From Leptospira kobayashii (GTDB lineage Bacteria > Spirochaetota > Leptospiria > Leptospirales > Leptospiraceae), in contig NZ_AP025028.1 in assembly GCF_003114835.2 (NCBI RefSeq), forward strand, positions 2,384,001 through 2,448,000: 64,000 nucleotides of DNA. The letters are read 5' to 3'. Positions 45,117-54,341 of this stretch are shown piece after piece (positions within the stretch are counted from its first letter, which is position 1; each line of letters starts with the position of its first letter). The position numbers were made by a program, and so were the translations under genes. The notes under the pieces were generated by a model, which did no database searches, was not told where the DNA came from, and worked only from the letters and a program-made list of their open reading frames with translations.

Positions 45117-45190
45117 CCGGGCTAGTGCGGGCTTCGCTTACGCTTCGGTCGCATGCGACCCGCATATGCGGCCCTTCCTATCCCTCTCGC
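45117..45190. repeat. GC-rich dispersed intergenic repeat, copy 2
   Basis: Second copy of the element at 40811. The shared opening is 45129-45154. It contains palindromes GGTCGCATGCGACC (45147-45160) and CCGCATATGCGG (45160-45171). Just before it is a perfect hairpin, CCCCAAACAGTCGTTTGGGG (45097-45116), with no T-run. It lies between convergent perR and the membrane protein gene. Confidence 0.8.
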
Positions 45191-45223
45191 TGATTCCTAT
45201 TTCTAATAAATCAAAAACCGGTC

Positions 45224-46141
45224 TTAGGCTCGGTTCTTTACAACTGCCTGATAGGCAGCCAAATCCTTATAAACTTCCTCTTGGAACGGATTCAATTTAT
45301 ATTTTCGAATTCGATAGAAATGATAAACAAATACTCCTATATTGGAAGCAAGAGATAGTCCGCTAACCAACCATAGTGCGACTTCATTATGAGATGATTT
45401 CACTGCAAAAACGGAACTGTCCACAAAAAGAGGGTAACACATAACAAACATCATCCATATGGCAAGAGTTTGAGCCCTATGTTCCAGCCAAGTTCCCTTT
45501 TTAACTACAAATGCGAGTATCGTGCAAGAAGCGAGTAGCGCCGCTCCCGCATAAAACGAATGATCCGGAACACAATTGTATACATATGCAAAATTCCAAA
45601 GATCGTATGCGATAATCCAAAACCAAAGCTGATCGGGCCAAAGCATATCTCTCTTTTTATCTTTGCCTATAAAAATACCCATCCAACCCGAAATAGTCAA
45701 AATATTCAAAATGCCTGCGATTCCATTCATAATATTCCAAGGTCCGCCAATAATCAGCATTCCGTCGACAATCCCGTTCACTCGGTCAATTTGAAAATCC
45801 CTAACAACTGCTTCCAAAATATTCAAAGCGAGAATCAAAGGAGGGAACAACAGCAAATATTTATTTTTAGCAAAACCTGGCAAAAAGCGCAAAGCCATAA
45901 ATCCGAGGCATCCCGCCAATGCGGAATATACCTTTACCCAATGAAACCAAGTACCGACACTTGAACCTTTTACCGCAGTATGTGGCCAAACAAAAATGGT
46001 TAAAACGATAGGAACCACAAGATAGACGATAAGAGATAACCATTTATTCGCTCTTGTGATTTCACTTATTATCATAAGGCATAAACAAACACAAATCCAC
46101 ATGAGAGCGGAAAACCAGGGAATCGTTTCGAATAATAGCAT
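45224..46141 (-). CDS. Polytopic membrane protein of unknown function
   Basis: A 305-residue protein with about eight to nine hydrophobic segments from residue 8 onward. Conserved-looking polar features between spans are WFHWVKVYSALAG, GGPWNIMNGIAG, and WPDQLWFWIIAYDLWNFAYVYNCVPDHSFYAG (about residues 165-197), rich in Trp, Tyr and Asp. The sequence resembles a small family of uncharacterised membrane proteins (possibly DUF5692-like), but I cannot confirm that. It is convergent with perR, 164 bp away, with the GC-rich repeat in between. Confidence 0.65.
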   Translation of the reverse strand: MLLFETIPWFSALMWICVCLCLMIISEITRANKWLSLIVYLVVPIVLTIFVWPHTAVKGSSVGTWFHWVKVYSALAGCLGFMALRFLPGFAKNKYLLLFPPLILALNILEAVVRDFQIDRVNGIVDGMLIIGGPWNIMNGIAGILNILTISGWMGIFIGKDKKRDMLWPDQLWFWIIAYDLWNFAYVYNCVPDHSFYAGAALLASCTILAFVVKKGTWLEHRAQTLAIWMMFVMCYPLFVDSSVFAVKSSHNEVALWLVSGLSLASNIGVFVYHFYRIRKYKLNPFQEEVYKDLAAYQAVVKNRA

Positions 46142-46327
46142 AAGTAGAACTCCAATAATATTTTGTTTGAATGTTGATTCTACTTATCAGCGATTTCTAA
46201 CTGCACGAAAAGTCAATGTGTTCCACGACAGGATTGAATTGTTTTATATCAATAAACGCGATTTCTTCTCAGGACAATTGGTATTGTTTTAAAAATAGAT
46301 ATAAGCATATAGTCTTCCGTAAACATT

Positions 46328-47566
46328 TCAATTCCCTAGTGGAAATGTCTCGAGAGGAATGGAATAAAGTCCTTTTGATGTTTTATCAAACACGGGAAAA
46401 TATGCTTTTTTACCGTACGGAACGACAACGGATATATCTCTGATCTTGGTTCCGTTGTGCATTACATAATAAAGAGCCTTCTCTCCCTTTGCATCCAAAA
46501 CAAGAATCCCCGTTTTTTTAGCGATGGGCAATAATTTCTGAGGCAAAGAAAGTAAGAATGATTTCACCCAGGGGTTTCTATGTACGAAATTGACAAGCCC
46601 CGATCTTGGTTTGATGATCCCCACCCAAATTCTACCCTTTTCATCTCTTTCCAATCCATCCGCTAAACCGGGAAGATTTTCAAACAATACCTGCACCTTA
46701 CCTGAATGATTCCCGGAAATATCTGCTCTTAAAATTCTGAACTTGGTCGTTTCCGTAAAGATAACCGATTCTTCTCTTCCTCCTTTGCCTTCTTCCAAAA
46801 GAATTCCGTCGATAAAAGTAAATCCGTTTAGAACAAGGGAAATGGAATCCTTTTCACGATCGTATAACCACAGTTTACCGTGAGGGTAAAGTCCGATTGC
46901 TTCGGGAACTGCACCGCTACCCATAGAAGCATCTTCTCTTTCAAACGGTTCCGAAATATAAATCCGTTTGCCATCTCCGGAAACGGCCAGGTCATTGCAC
47001 AAGGAAAAAGGTCGAGAGTTTGACGAATTCAATTGATTTTTTGAAAACGCTTGTCTTTCCTCCGAAAGATAAATCTTTTCAAACTCCTGTTTGTCGGTCT
47101 TAGGCAGATTTGTAACCAATGCCTTTATTGTTTTTGTTTTTATATCCACTTCATACAAACCTACACGGTCCGTTTCCGAATACGACTCTCCTCCTAGTCT
47201 GGAGGCACAAAATACGATTTTATCTTTAACTGCATTGGAAAAACTCATACCGGCAGGGTTAACCGGAGGTTTCACCCACTGTTCCGCGATGTCTTTTTGG
47301 AAATCCAATTTCCAAATCCAACCGTCCATCCCGGAAGCATATCCCGATTTTGAATCGGAATCAAAGATCAAATCGTCATGACCTACAAGCTCTTTCATAT
47401 CCACTTGTAACTTTGTCAGAAAAGGATCGTTCCCGGCTTCCACATCCGAAATTTCCTTCGGAACATCACCTAATGAATATTTTTCGCCTACTTTTATATT
47501 CCCCGTCGAACAATAACTAAAGAAAGATACTGCGATTGTACAAAAAACAATTTTTATCATTTTCAT
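46328..47566 (-). CDS. SMP-30/strictosidine synthase-like beta-propeller protein, possible lipoprotein
   Basis: A 412-residue protein. A short signal (MKMIKIVFCTIAVSFFSYC) ends in a cysteine at residue 19; Tyr at -1 is unusual, so lipidation is uncertain. The body shows propeller blades: VGHDDLIFDSDSKSGYASGMDGWIWKLD, LCNDLAVSGDGKRIYISEPFE, FTFIDGILLEEG, LADGLERDEKGRIWVGIIKPR and YVMHNGTKIRDISVVVPYGKKAYFPVF. The D-G-L...D-x-x-G-x-x-W-V pattern is typical of SMP-30/gluconolactonase and strictosidine-synthase-like proteins. It follows the M24 peptidase by 6 bp. The substrate is unknown; a lactonase or esterase is possible. Confidence 0.75.
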   Translation of the reverse strand: MKMIKIVFCTIAVSFFSYCSTGNIKVGEKYSLGDVPKEISDVEAGNDPFLTKLQVDMKELVGHDDLIFDSDSKSGYASGMDGWIWKLDFQKDIAEQWVKPPVNPAGMSFSNAVKDKIVFCASRLGGESYSETDRVGLYEVDIKTKTIKALVTNLPKTDKQEFEKIYLSEERQAFSKNQLNSSNSRPFSLCNDLAVSGDGKRIYISEPFEREDASMGSGAVPEAIGLYPHGKLWLYDREKDSISLVLNGFTFIDGILLEEGKGGREESVIFTETTKFRILRADISGNHSGKVQVLFENLPGLADGLERDEKGRIWVGIIKPRSGLVNFVHRNPWVKSFLLSLPQKLLPIAKKTGILVLDAKGEKALYYVMHNGTKIRDISVVVPYGKKAYFPVFDKTSKGLYSIPLETFPLGN

Positions 47567-47572
47567 ATGTAT

Positions 47573-48448
47573 TTATCCTTTCTGTTCCGTAATATGGGGG
47601 ACATCATCGGAAAGCCAATAAACCCTATCTTTTTCGACAACGATGATTTCTTCAAACTTGGCACCGAAACCGTTTCCTCCGATATGAGGTTCAATCGCCC
47701 ACAGACCTAATTTTTCTCCTTTGTGTTCTTCCGTCAACGTTTCAGGAAACACTCCCCTTTTGCTAAAAGACAATAAAGCCTGGTAGCTAAACCAACTAAC
47801 ATAGCTTACGGGAAGAAGATAGGAACTGAAATTTGCGAACGGGAATTTGCGATAGACCCTATGTCCCAAAACCGCAAAAGGGTAAAGTGCATGACAATTG
47901 GCGAATCCCGCTTCCAATACCCTTTCATTCACCCGTCTCCAAACCTCTCCGGGGGTTTTCGCTTTTAGAAATAATACGGGTATTTCTTTCCTAAGTTCCA
48001 ATAAAAAGTTTTTGGCCCGTGTGAGTTCCGGATGAGGTGATAACGAGTTCGTATAACCGATGTCACCCGTATATCCCTTCACAACGGGAGAAACGTCCAG
48101 GATATAAACATCATCTTCTTTTAATTTTCTATCCGAAGGCAAATACCTCATGTAAAAACCCAAGTTGAGAAATCGGGAACGATCTCCGAACCAGGCAAAA
48201 GGACGATGTATAAAAGATCTGGCACCATGATCATGCAGATATGATTTTAAAAGTTTTGCGGCTTCCTTCTCAGTCATACCGGGTCTCAATTCTTTGGAGA
48301 CGGTTACTGCTGCGGAATAAGCCAGATTTTGCGCTTTGCGAAATCCTTCCAAATCAGCCGGGCTAGGCAACCAGGAAGAATCTTTGGAAAGTGAGGAAAG
48401 ATGTTTGGCAGAAAAATGAAACAAAGATTCGAAAGCATTCAGACTCAT
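47573..48448 (-). CDS. M24 family metallopeptidase-like protein
   Basis: A 291-residue protein with the pita-bread fold pattern: LRPGMTEKEAAKLLKSYLHDHGARSF (about residues 57-82), YILDVSPVVKGYTGDIGYTNSL (Asp ligands, about 121-142), KTPGEVWRRVNERVLEAGF, ALYPFAVLGHRVYRKFPFANFSS (His region), and LGLWAIEPHIGGNGFGAKFEEIIVVEK (about 248-274, with the final Glu). It most resembles methionine/Xaa-Pro aminopeptidases; the peptidase activity depends on the full ligand set, which seems present. It faces a TetR gene across an operator-like repeat. Confidence 0.8.
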   Translation of the reverse strand: MSLNAFESLFHFSAKHLSSLSKDSSWLPSPADLEGFRKAQNLAYSAAVTVSKELRPGMTEKEAAKLLKSYLHDHGARSFIHRPFAWFGDRSRFLNLGFYMRYLPSDRKLKEDDVYILDVSPVVKGYTGDIGYTNSLSPHPELTRAKNFLLELRKEIPVLFLKAKTPGEVWRRVNERVLEAGFANCHALYPFAVLGHRVYRKFPFANFSSYLLPVSYVSWFSYQALLSFSKRGVFPETLTEEHKGEKLGLWAIEPHIGGNGFGAKFEEIIVVEKDRVYWLSDDVPHITEQKG

Positions 48449-48461
48449 GAATACACCTATA

Positions 48462-48487
48462 TTTACTATTTTAGTAATTTTAGTAAA
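48462..48487. promoter_or_regulatory. Operator-like repeats between the M24 peptidase and TetR genes
   Basis: TTTACTA (48462-48468) and TAGTAAA (48481-48487) form an inverted repeat with an inner copy TAGTAA (48472-48477). TTACTA-TTT-TAGTAA is a perfect 6/3/6 palindrome. It lies 14-39 bp upstream of the peptidase start and ~95 bp before the TetR gene; probably the TetR binding site. Confidence 0.6.
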
Positions 48488-48580
48488 GTTTGTCTAAGCT
48501 CGTAAACAAAAAAACCAGCGAAAACAAAGATTTTTCTTCCCGTCTCGATCGAATGACGAAATATAAAACAAAGAAACAAA

Positions 48581-49171
48581 ATGGCACAAGAAAAATCCGC
48601 CAAAATCATCTCCCTATTTCAAAGAGAGTTCCTGCGAAAAGGAGTCAGTAGGATTACTGTTGATGAAATCGTAGCCCGAATCGGAATCACAAAACCGACT
48701 CTTTACAAATACTTCGAAAGCAAAGAAGAGCTTTTCTCCAAAGCGCTTAACAAAACAAACACGGATATTCTTACAAAAATGGATTCTATTATGAATACCA
48801 AAAAAGAATACTCCGAGAAGATAAAAGATATCCTAAATGTCTTCCACGAAGACCTTCATTTTGCCGATGAAGAATTTTTGAAAAAATTGGAATTTCAAGC
48901 CCCGGAAGTATGGGAAGAGGTGCAGGAGTTTCGAAGAGTGAAATTCCCCGCATTATTTAAGAAAGTACTAAACGAAGGTATATCGAAAGGTTATATTACC
49001 AAAGACATCAACAAAGAATTAATTGCCGATTTTTTCATCTATTATGTAAGGAATTTCATATCTTACGAACCTTTATCAAAGTACAATATGAACGTAAGTT
49101 CCGCTTACCAATTTTTCATACAGATCTTTTTCAAAGGTATATTGACGGAAAAAGGAAGAAGCTATTTTTAA
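48581..49171 (+). CDS. TetR-family transcriptional regulator
   Basis: A 196-residue TetR protein. The N-terminal DNA-binding helices are AKIISLFQREFLRKGVSRITVDEIVARIGITKPTLYKYFESKEELFSKAL (about residues 7-56), with the recognition helix KPTLYKYF. The remaining ~140 residues are the ligand-binding and dimer domain, with no motif naming the ligand. It is divergent from the M24 peptidase and SMP-30-like genes, which are its likely targets through the repeat at 48462-48487. It ends 23 bp before the convergent chemoreceptor gene. Confidence 0.9.
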   Translation: MAQEKSAKIISLFQREFLRKGVSRITVDEIVARIGITKPTLYKYFESKEELFSKALNKTNTDILTKMDSIMNTKKEYSEKIKDILNVFHEDLHFADEEFLKKLEFQAPEVWEEVQEFRRVKFPALFKKVLNEGISKGYITKDINKELIADFFIYYVRNFISYEPLSKYNMNVSSAYQFFIQIFFKGILTEKGRSYF

Positions 49172-49194
49172 ATATAACTACTTCCTTTCAAAAT

Positions 49195-50760
49195 TTAATC
49201 CCCTTTTATAAGGCGATCCGATTGTACAGCGAGTTCTTCCAGATTTTCACGGAAGTTCGAAGAACTATCTGCAATGAGAGAAGAAGATTGTTCTATCGTT
49301 TGCAAAGCCCGTGACACTTCCGCAGTTCCGGATTTTTGCTCAGAAGTAATCGTTTCGAGTTGTTCCGATATGGAATATAAATCCTGAAAAGATGTCAAAA
49401 AGGAATTATGAATCTCTCCTTGTTTGCCTACCCGATCCTTCAGCTGATCCAAATGAGTCACTAATGTGGAAAACCCTTTCTCTTGCGTGCCGACTCTCAA
49501 TTTCGTATCAAGTGCTGCCTTATTTCCGTTTTGAATTTGTTTGGCGGCTTGCGAGATAATTTTCGAAATAAGTGATGCGTTTTCCGCGGCACTATCCGCA
49601 AGCTTAGCGACTTCTTGTGCAACGACCGCAAATCCCCTACCTTGATCTCCTGCACGAGCGGCTTCGATCGAAGCATTTAATGCAAGTAAGTTGGTTCGGT
49701 CCGCGATTTCACGCATGATTTGGTTTACATCTTCCACTTTCTGGAAAGAGCCTTCCACTTCATGGAAATTTTCATTCAATGAATCCATTGCACTGGAAAC
49801 TTCTTTTCCGTACTTTTGAGATTCAAGAGTGGTTTCTCCTAATGATTCGGTAGCGGAGCGGACTTCTTTCAGGATTTGATTCAATGTATTGCTTTCCATA
49901 TTCAACTCTTCAATCTTCTTGAATTGAGTCCGAACAAACTGAGAGGCATTGTCCATAGACGCTGCGAGCTCCTCCATGGAGGCGCTGATCTCTTCCACAC
50001 TGGAAACTTGAGTTTGGATTTCGGTATTCAAAGAATCCATGGACTTTTGCATCTTGGATACATTCTTGTTCAAAGAGTCCGCTTCGGTCTGGATGCGGGT
50101 TTTTGTTTGAAGTGCTTCTTCCGATTTTTTCAATGATTCCGTTGCGGATTTTCCTGCGGCTTCCGTCGCAGATGCCATAAACCGAACTACGGAACTAGTG
50201 ATATGCACTCCCATACAGAATGCCATGAGATTCACTCCCACAAGTAGAGCGGACATATCTGCAGGAGAGGCTGCCAGAAATGGAATCTTTGCGCCGGCAT
50301 AGACTGCCAAAGATGCCATAGACGCCAAGGAAAGAACTCCGAGATAACCGACAACCAAAGTAACGGCAGGCGATAATAAAAATCCGGAATACATAACGAT
50401 GAAAATCAATGCCATCATAAAGAAAGGCAGATTTGCCATGGAAACTTTTTCGGGAATCGTTGCTGCGTTAATTACCAGAAGATTGAATACCAGAGAATAA
50501 ATCGCCATATCGAGAATGACCGAACTGATTGCAAGTCTGTTGGAGAATCTACCTTTTTTGGATAAGTAAATTAAATATATTCCATATAATAAAACGGAGC
50601 CTTCCAATAAGGTATTGATCACACTGTTAGTAATATCATCTGAGGGAATCGTGAAAAGAGCAAACACATTGATGGATACCATCATGCTAGAAAAAGCGAT
50701 CCTTACCTTATTGGCGAGCAATGTTCCTTTTTCTCTGAATTGAATGTTTTGATCCGACAT
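49195..50760 (-). CDS. Methyl-accepting chemotaxis protein with multi-span membrane domain
   Basis: A 521-residue chemoreceptor. The first ~205 residues hold about six membrane helices and no large periplasmic sensor. From ~210 to the end is coiled-coil signalling domain, with the tip [52 protein letters not shown] (about residues 348-400). There is no obvious HAMP domain. Glutamine/glutamate pairs in the helices are candidate methylation sites. It relays to CheA/CheW. The membrane module may sense membrane state or hydrophobic ligands. It is a single gene with its own promoter region (50761-51010). Confidence 0.88.
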   Translation of the reverse strand: MSDQNIQFREKGTLLANKVRIAFSSMMVSINVFALFTIPSDDITNSVINTLLEGSVLLYGIYLIYLSKKGRFSNRLAISSVILDMAIYSLVFNLLVINAATIPEKVSMANLPFFMMALIFIVMYSGFLLSPAVTLVVGYLGVLSLASMASLAVYAGAKIPFLAASPADMSALLVGVNLMAFCMGVHITSSVVRFMASATEAAGKSATESLKKSEEALQTKTRIQTEADSLNKNVSKMQKSMDSLNTEIQTQVSSVEEISASMEELAASMDNASQFVRTQFKKIEELNMESNTLNQILKEVRSATESLGETTLESQKYGKEVSSAMDSLNENFHEVEGSFQKVEDVNQIMREIADRTNLLALNASIEAARAGDQGRGFAVVAQEVAKLADSAAENASLISKIISQAAKQIQNGNKAALDTKLRVGTQEKGFSTLVTHLDQLKDRVGKQGEIHNSFLTSFQDLYSISEQLETITSEQKSGTAEVSRALQTIEQSSSLIADSSSNFRENLEELAVQSDRLIKGD

Positions 50761-51010
50761 GATATAACAGTCTCCACTAATTAAAATAATTACTTTCTAA
50801 AACCATAATCTGGATTAGCTTCGAATTTTCTTTTCTTTTTCCAGAAATTAATTATAAACTATCGGACGAAAATTTTTTGTGGAAACTACATTCCCGTTGC
50901 ATGACTCGGCATTAGAAAGACTCTAAAATTTCAGTTAAAGAATCCTTGACTGAAAAGATTGATGTTAAACTATTTCTTACCAAAGACAGAGACTGGCAAA
51001 ACCGTACAAA
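50761..51010. other. Divergent intergenic region, chemoreceptor / acyltransferase
   Basis: This 250-bp AT-rich spacer separates two divergent genes and should contain both promoters. I see no strong palindrome, RNA-like structure or small ORF with a ribosome binding site. A TTGACT-like hexamer near 50946 may be a -35 for the plus-strand gene. Confidence 0.4.
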
Positions 51011-52150
51011 ATGAAACCAGAAAAAATAAACCCGATCCGTGCGACCCTTCCCTATGATTTTTTAATCAACCTCGTTTATAAGTCCAGGGGACTGATTTTC
51101 CATTCCATTGAAGAACATTTTTCGGATGAGGGAGATAGTTTCGCTTCCCCTTACCCATCCGCATTAATCGCAAACCATGTTTCCGAGGCGGACATCTCCG
51201 CACTCTCCGCCGTTTACAGAAGACTAAGTCCCAGAGTCAAAGTCATCATTCCCGCCAGGGAAGATATCCTGAAAAAGGATTTTTTGCAAAAGGAGTTCCG
51301 TACAAAGGGAATTCTAAAATTGATTCTTACCGCCATTGACAAATCCCATATCATTCCTTTTTTACTGAACTATATAGGATGCGCTCCGATCAAACGTCCC
51401 TTTCGGGACAATGCCCGCGATCTGATGAAAAAAGGAGAATTGAGAGAAACCGTGGAAGCGGAATGGAGTTTCCTTGTTTCCAAAATCAAAGACGGAAGAA
51501 ATTTATTTATGTTTCCGGAAGGAACTTACAACCATGATGGATATCTCAATCAAATCAGAAAAGGTGCTTATTATCTAAAATCCAAAATAGGAAATCTACA
51601 ATTCAATTCTTTTACATTCACTTATGATTCCATTTCTACGGACAAATCCACACTCCATATTTCCTATGGAAATCCTTTCTCTTTGGAAGAAGGAATGGAT
51701 GCGGATACGGTTACCCAATTGGTGGAAGAAAAACTGGGAAGCGGTTATGTTTTAACGACGGGAAATTTATTGTCTTATATTCTATTCAAGTTGGAAAACC
51801 AAGTAAAGACTTCTACGGAAAAATTGAATTTGGTTTTGAATGATTTCAACGACCGCATTACAAAGGAATATCCCGGTTTGAAAAAAGGTTCTAGCCTGAG
51901 AAAAAATTTCTCCAGACAAGGGCTCGATCCTATTTTTAAAAAACTGATCCGGGAAAAGTACATAGACATCAAGGAAGATTCGATTGTACTTTTGGACAAA
52001 CTCACCACCATTCCCAAAAGCATTCACAATCTGAAAAAAAACAATACGATCCTGTATCACAAAAACCAACTCAATTGGCATTTGGAAAAATTGGATTCCA
52101 TTTGGGCTGGCCTCGAAACCAAATTGGTTTCGAATGATTCGGCTACCTGA
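51011..52150 (+). CDS. PlsC-like glycerolipid acyltransferase
   Basis: A 379-residue protein. The acyltransferase motifs are ALIANHVSEADISAL (H-x4-D, about residues 52-66), IIPFLLNYIGCAPIKRP (about 109-125) and LFMFPEGTYNHDGYLNQIRKGAYYL (about 167-191, the F-P-E-G-T block). The C-terminal ~150 residues are mixed helical and lack an assignment. This class transfers acyl chains to lysophosphatidic acid or other alcohols at the inner membrane. The extra C-terminal region makes it longer than standard PlsC (~240), so the acceptor may differ. Confidence 0.8.
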   Translation: MKPEKINPIRATLPYDFLINLVYKSRGLIFHSIEEHFSDEGDSFASPYPSALIANHVSEADISALSAVYRRLSPRVKVIIPAREDILKKDFLQKEFRTKGILKLILTAIDKSHIIPFLLNYIGCAPIKRPFRDNARDLMKKGELRETVEAEWSFLVSKIKDGRNLFMFPEGTYNHDGYLNQIRKGAYYLKSKIGNLQFNSFTFTYDSISTDKSTLHISYGNPFSLEEGMDADTVTQLVEEKLGSGYVLTTGNLLSYILFKLENQVKTSTEKLNLVLNDFNDRITKEYPGLKKGSSLRKNFSRQGLDPIFKKLIREKYIDIKEDSIVLLDKLTTIPKSIHNLKKNNTILYHKNQLNWHLEKLDSIWAGLETKLVSNDSAT

Positions 52151-52177
52151 CTTAAGAAACCCCTACTTATCCTTTTC

Positions 52178-52206
52178 TTGACAAAAAAAGTATGGGTTTC
52201 TTTATT
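52178..52206 (+). promoter_or_regulatory. Likely sigma-70 promoter of the nitroreductase operon
   Basis: TTGACA at 52178-52183, then a 17-bp spacer and TTTATT (52201-52206, four of six matches to TATAAT). It is the best promoter match upstream of the gene at 52255. Confidence 0.5.
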
Positions 52207-52225
52207 GGCATCAAGATCATTATTT

Positions 52226-52244
52226 CAATATTCTTGAAGTATTG
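52226..52244. promoter_or_regulatory. Imperfect inverted repeat, possible ArsR-type operator
   Basis: CAATATTCTTGAAGTATTG has 5-bp outer arms (CAATA/TATTG) and lies between the promoter at 52178 and the start codon at 52255. An ArsR-family regulator is encoded two genes in. Binding here would block transcription; the assignment is tentative. Confidence 0.4.
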
Positions 52245-52254
52245 AAGTGAAAGG

Positions 52255-52896
52255 ATGAAAGCCTATATGGAACTGATAGAACAATTGCAATGGCGTTACG
52301 CTACCAAAAGAATGAACGGAGAAAAAGTCCCTAAAGAAAAACTGGATAAAATTTTAGGAGCAATCCAACTGTCCCCCTCTTCCATGGGTTTCCAGCCCTA
52401 TACCATTTATGTAATCGAAAATCCCGACACAAAAAAAGAAATCTCCTTAAAGGCATCCAAACAACCTCAAATCACAGAGAGTTCCCACCTGATTGTTTTT
52501 GCCGCATGGACCAATCCGAGTTTGGAAAATGTGGACAGATACATGCAACTTATCGCGAACGAAAGATCGGTGACATTGGAAAGCCTTGCCCCTTTTAGAA
52601 ATAAGATTGCCGAGGAATTGCAAAACAAATCGTCCGAAGAATTGATTAGCTGGACTGCGAGACAGGCTTATATCGCCTTAGGAACCGGAATTGCCGCAGC
52701 CGCTTTGGAAAAAGTAGATGCAACTCCGATGGAAGGATTCGATTCCAATGCTTTGGACGATATTTTAGGTTTGAAGGAAAAAGGATTAAAATCGGTAGTT
52801 TTACTTGCATTAGGTTATCGTAACCAGGAAACGGACCCGCTTGTGTCCGCAAAAAAAGTAAGAAGACCGAAAGAAGAATTATTTGTAACAATTTAG
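52255..52896 (+). CDS. NAD(P)H-dependent nitroreductase-family oxidoreductase
   Basis: A 213-residue protein of the nitroreductase fold: LIEQLQWRYATKRMNGEKVPKEKLDKILGAIQLSPSSMGFQPYTIYVIENPD (about residues 7-58; the R-x-x-x-R and S-P-S-S segments bind FMN), ARQAYIALGTGIAAAALEKVDATPMEGFD (about 142-170) and KSVVLLALGYRN. It reduces nitro compounds or quinones with NAD(P)H. A second ATG (52267) is an alternative start. It heads an operon with the ArsR and luciferase-like genes. Confidence 0.9.
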   Translation: MKAYMELIEQLQWRYATKRMNGEKVPKEKLDKILGAIQLSPSSMGFQPYTIYVIENPDTKKEISLKASKQPQITESSHLIVFAAWTNPSLENVDRYMQLIANERSVTLESLAPFRNKIAEELQNKSSEELISWTARQAYIALGTGIAAAALEKVDATPMEGFDSNALDDILGLKEKGLKSVVLLALGYRNQETDPLVSAKKVRRPKEELFVTI

Positions 52897-52918
52897 AACC
52901 AAGGAAAAACTGTTCTTT

Positions 52919-53251
52919 ATGCCACGACCATTTTATCATCCATCACTGAAAGAAATCACACTTGACGGATTGCTTCACGCATTGAGCGACCCGACGAGAA
53001 GGTTGATCCTTTTCAATTTGATAGGATGCGAAGGAAAAAGCTGTAGCCAAACCTGTGACAACCTGGCTCCTTCCACTCTTTCTTTTCATTACAAAGTGCT
53101 TAGAGATTCAGGCTTGGTTCGTTCCGAAAAAAAGGGAATCGAAGTGATGAATGTAATTCGTAAAGATGAGATAGACTCCAAGTTTCCCGGTCTTCTCGAA
53201 ACGATTTACAATCTCCAGAAAACAACCGTTAAACGAAAACAAATAGCATGA
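52919..53251 (+). CDS. ArsR-family transcriptional regulator
   Basis: A 110-residue winged-helix protein: [22 protein letters not shown] (residues ~17-38), [39 protein letters not shown] (about 42-80; the recognition helix is [14 protein letters not shown]). Cysteines in [10 protein letters not shown] could act as a redox or metal sensor, though the ArsR ELCVC motif is not present. Its stop overlaps the next gene's start (ATGA at 53248), so both are co-translated. Confidence 0.88.
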   Translation: MPRPFYHPSLKEITLDGLLHALSDPTRRLILFNLIGCEGKSCSQTCDNLAPSTLSFHYKVLRDSGLVRSEKKGIEVMNVIRKDEIDSKFPGLLETIYNLQKTTVKRKQIA

Positions 53252-54276
53252 ACCCAGCTGCCAAATCCATTTCCAATATCCCTCTTTCCGTTTTGGATTT
53301 AGTTCCTATAACGGAAGGAACAAGTCCTTCCCTGTCCATCCAACGTAGTTTGGATTTGGCCAAAAAGACGGAAGCTCTCGGATACAATCGGATTTGGTTT
53401 GCAGAACATCATAATATGCTCGGGATCGGAAGTGCCGCCACTTCAATTATCATCGGTTATGTGGCGAACGGAACTTCTAAGATCAGAGTGGGCTCCGGCG
53501 GAATCATGCTGCCAAATCATGCCCCGATGGTGATTGCAGAACAATTCGGAACCCTGGAGGCGCTTTTTCCGGGTAGAATCGATTTGGGTTTGGGTAGAGC
53601 ACCCGGCACAGACCAACTAACAACGCATGCACTACGAAGGGATAAAATCTCAGGCGGTCAGGAATTTTCCGATCAATTGGACGAACTGAGATATTTTTTG
53701 GCTCCCGGTTTTCCCGGACAAAAAGTAAGGGCCGTTCCGGGAATGGGTTCCAGCACTCCGATCTGGTTACTCGGATCCAGCGGATACAGTGCGGAGCTCG
53801 CAGGTAGACTCGGTCTGCCATTCAGCTTTGCAAGCCACTTTGCCCCCGAACAATTGATGTATGCCATAGATCTTTACAAACGGGTTTTCACTCCTTCCGA
53901 CGTCCTCGATAAACCTTATATTATGTTAGGTGTCAATCTTGTGGCGGCCGAATCCGATGAAGAAGCGGAAAAACTTGCTACTTCGCAAATCATAAGTTTT
54001 CTGGGACTACTTCGCGGAAATCCGAAACAAATGGGCCCTCCTTTGGAAAGCCTGGAAGGTCATTGGACACCGATGGAAAAAGCACATATAGAGCAAAGAC
54101 TGGGATCTTCCGTTCTCGGCTCCCCTTCTACCGTAAAACAAAAATTAAACGATTTTATAGAAAAAACGGGAGCGGACGAATTGATCGTAAATACTATGGT
54201 TTACGATTATGAGAAGAGAATCCGTTCTTACGAAATTCTTTCTCAAATCAAGAAAGAAGCTCCCGTAATGGTTTGA
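53248..54276 (+). CDS. Luciferase-like (LLM class) flavin-dependent monooxygenase
   Basis: A 342-residue TIM-barrel flavoprotein: [112 protein letters not shown]. The A-E-H-H and G-S-G-G-x-M-L-P-N-H segments are typical of the group with an FMN/F420 site and no established substrate. The [25 protein letters not shown] block follows. It shares an operon with the nitroreductase. Confidence 0.92.
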   Translation: MNPAAKSISNIPLSVLDLVPITEGTSPSLSIQRSLDLAKKTEALGYNRIWFAEHHNMLGIGSAATSIIIGYVANGTSKIRVGSGGIMLPNHAPMVIAEQFGTLEALFPGRIDLGLGRAPGTDQLTTHALRRDKISGGQEFSDQLDELRYFLAPGFPGQKVRAVPGMGSSTPIWLLGSSGYSAELAGRLGLPFSFASHFAPEQLMYAIDLYKRVFTPSDVLDKPYIMLGVNLVAAESDEEAEKLATSQIISFLGLLRGNPKQMGPPLESLEGHWTPMEKAHIEQRLGSSVLGSPSTVKQKLNDFIEKTGADELIVNTMVYDYEKRIRSYEILSQIKKEAPVMV

Positions 54277-54341
54277 TTTTATATTCGGTATGATCAAGTT
54301 TTACCTATTGCTTCGAATTCCCAAGCAAAGGAAAAACAACG

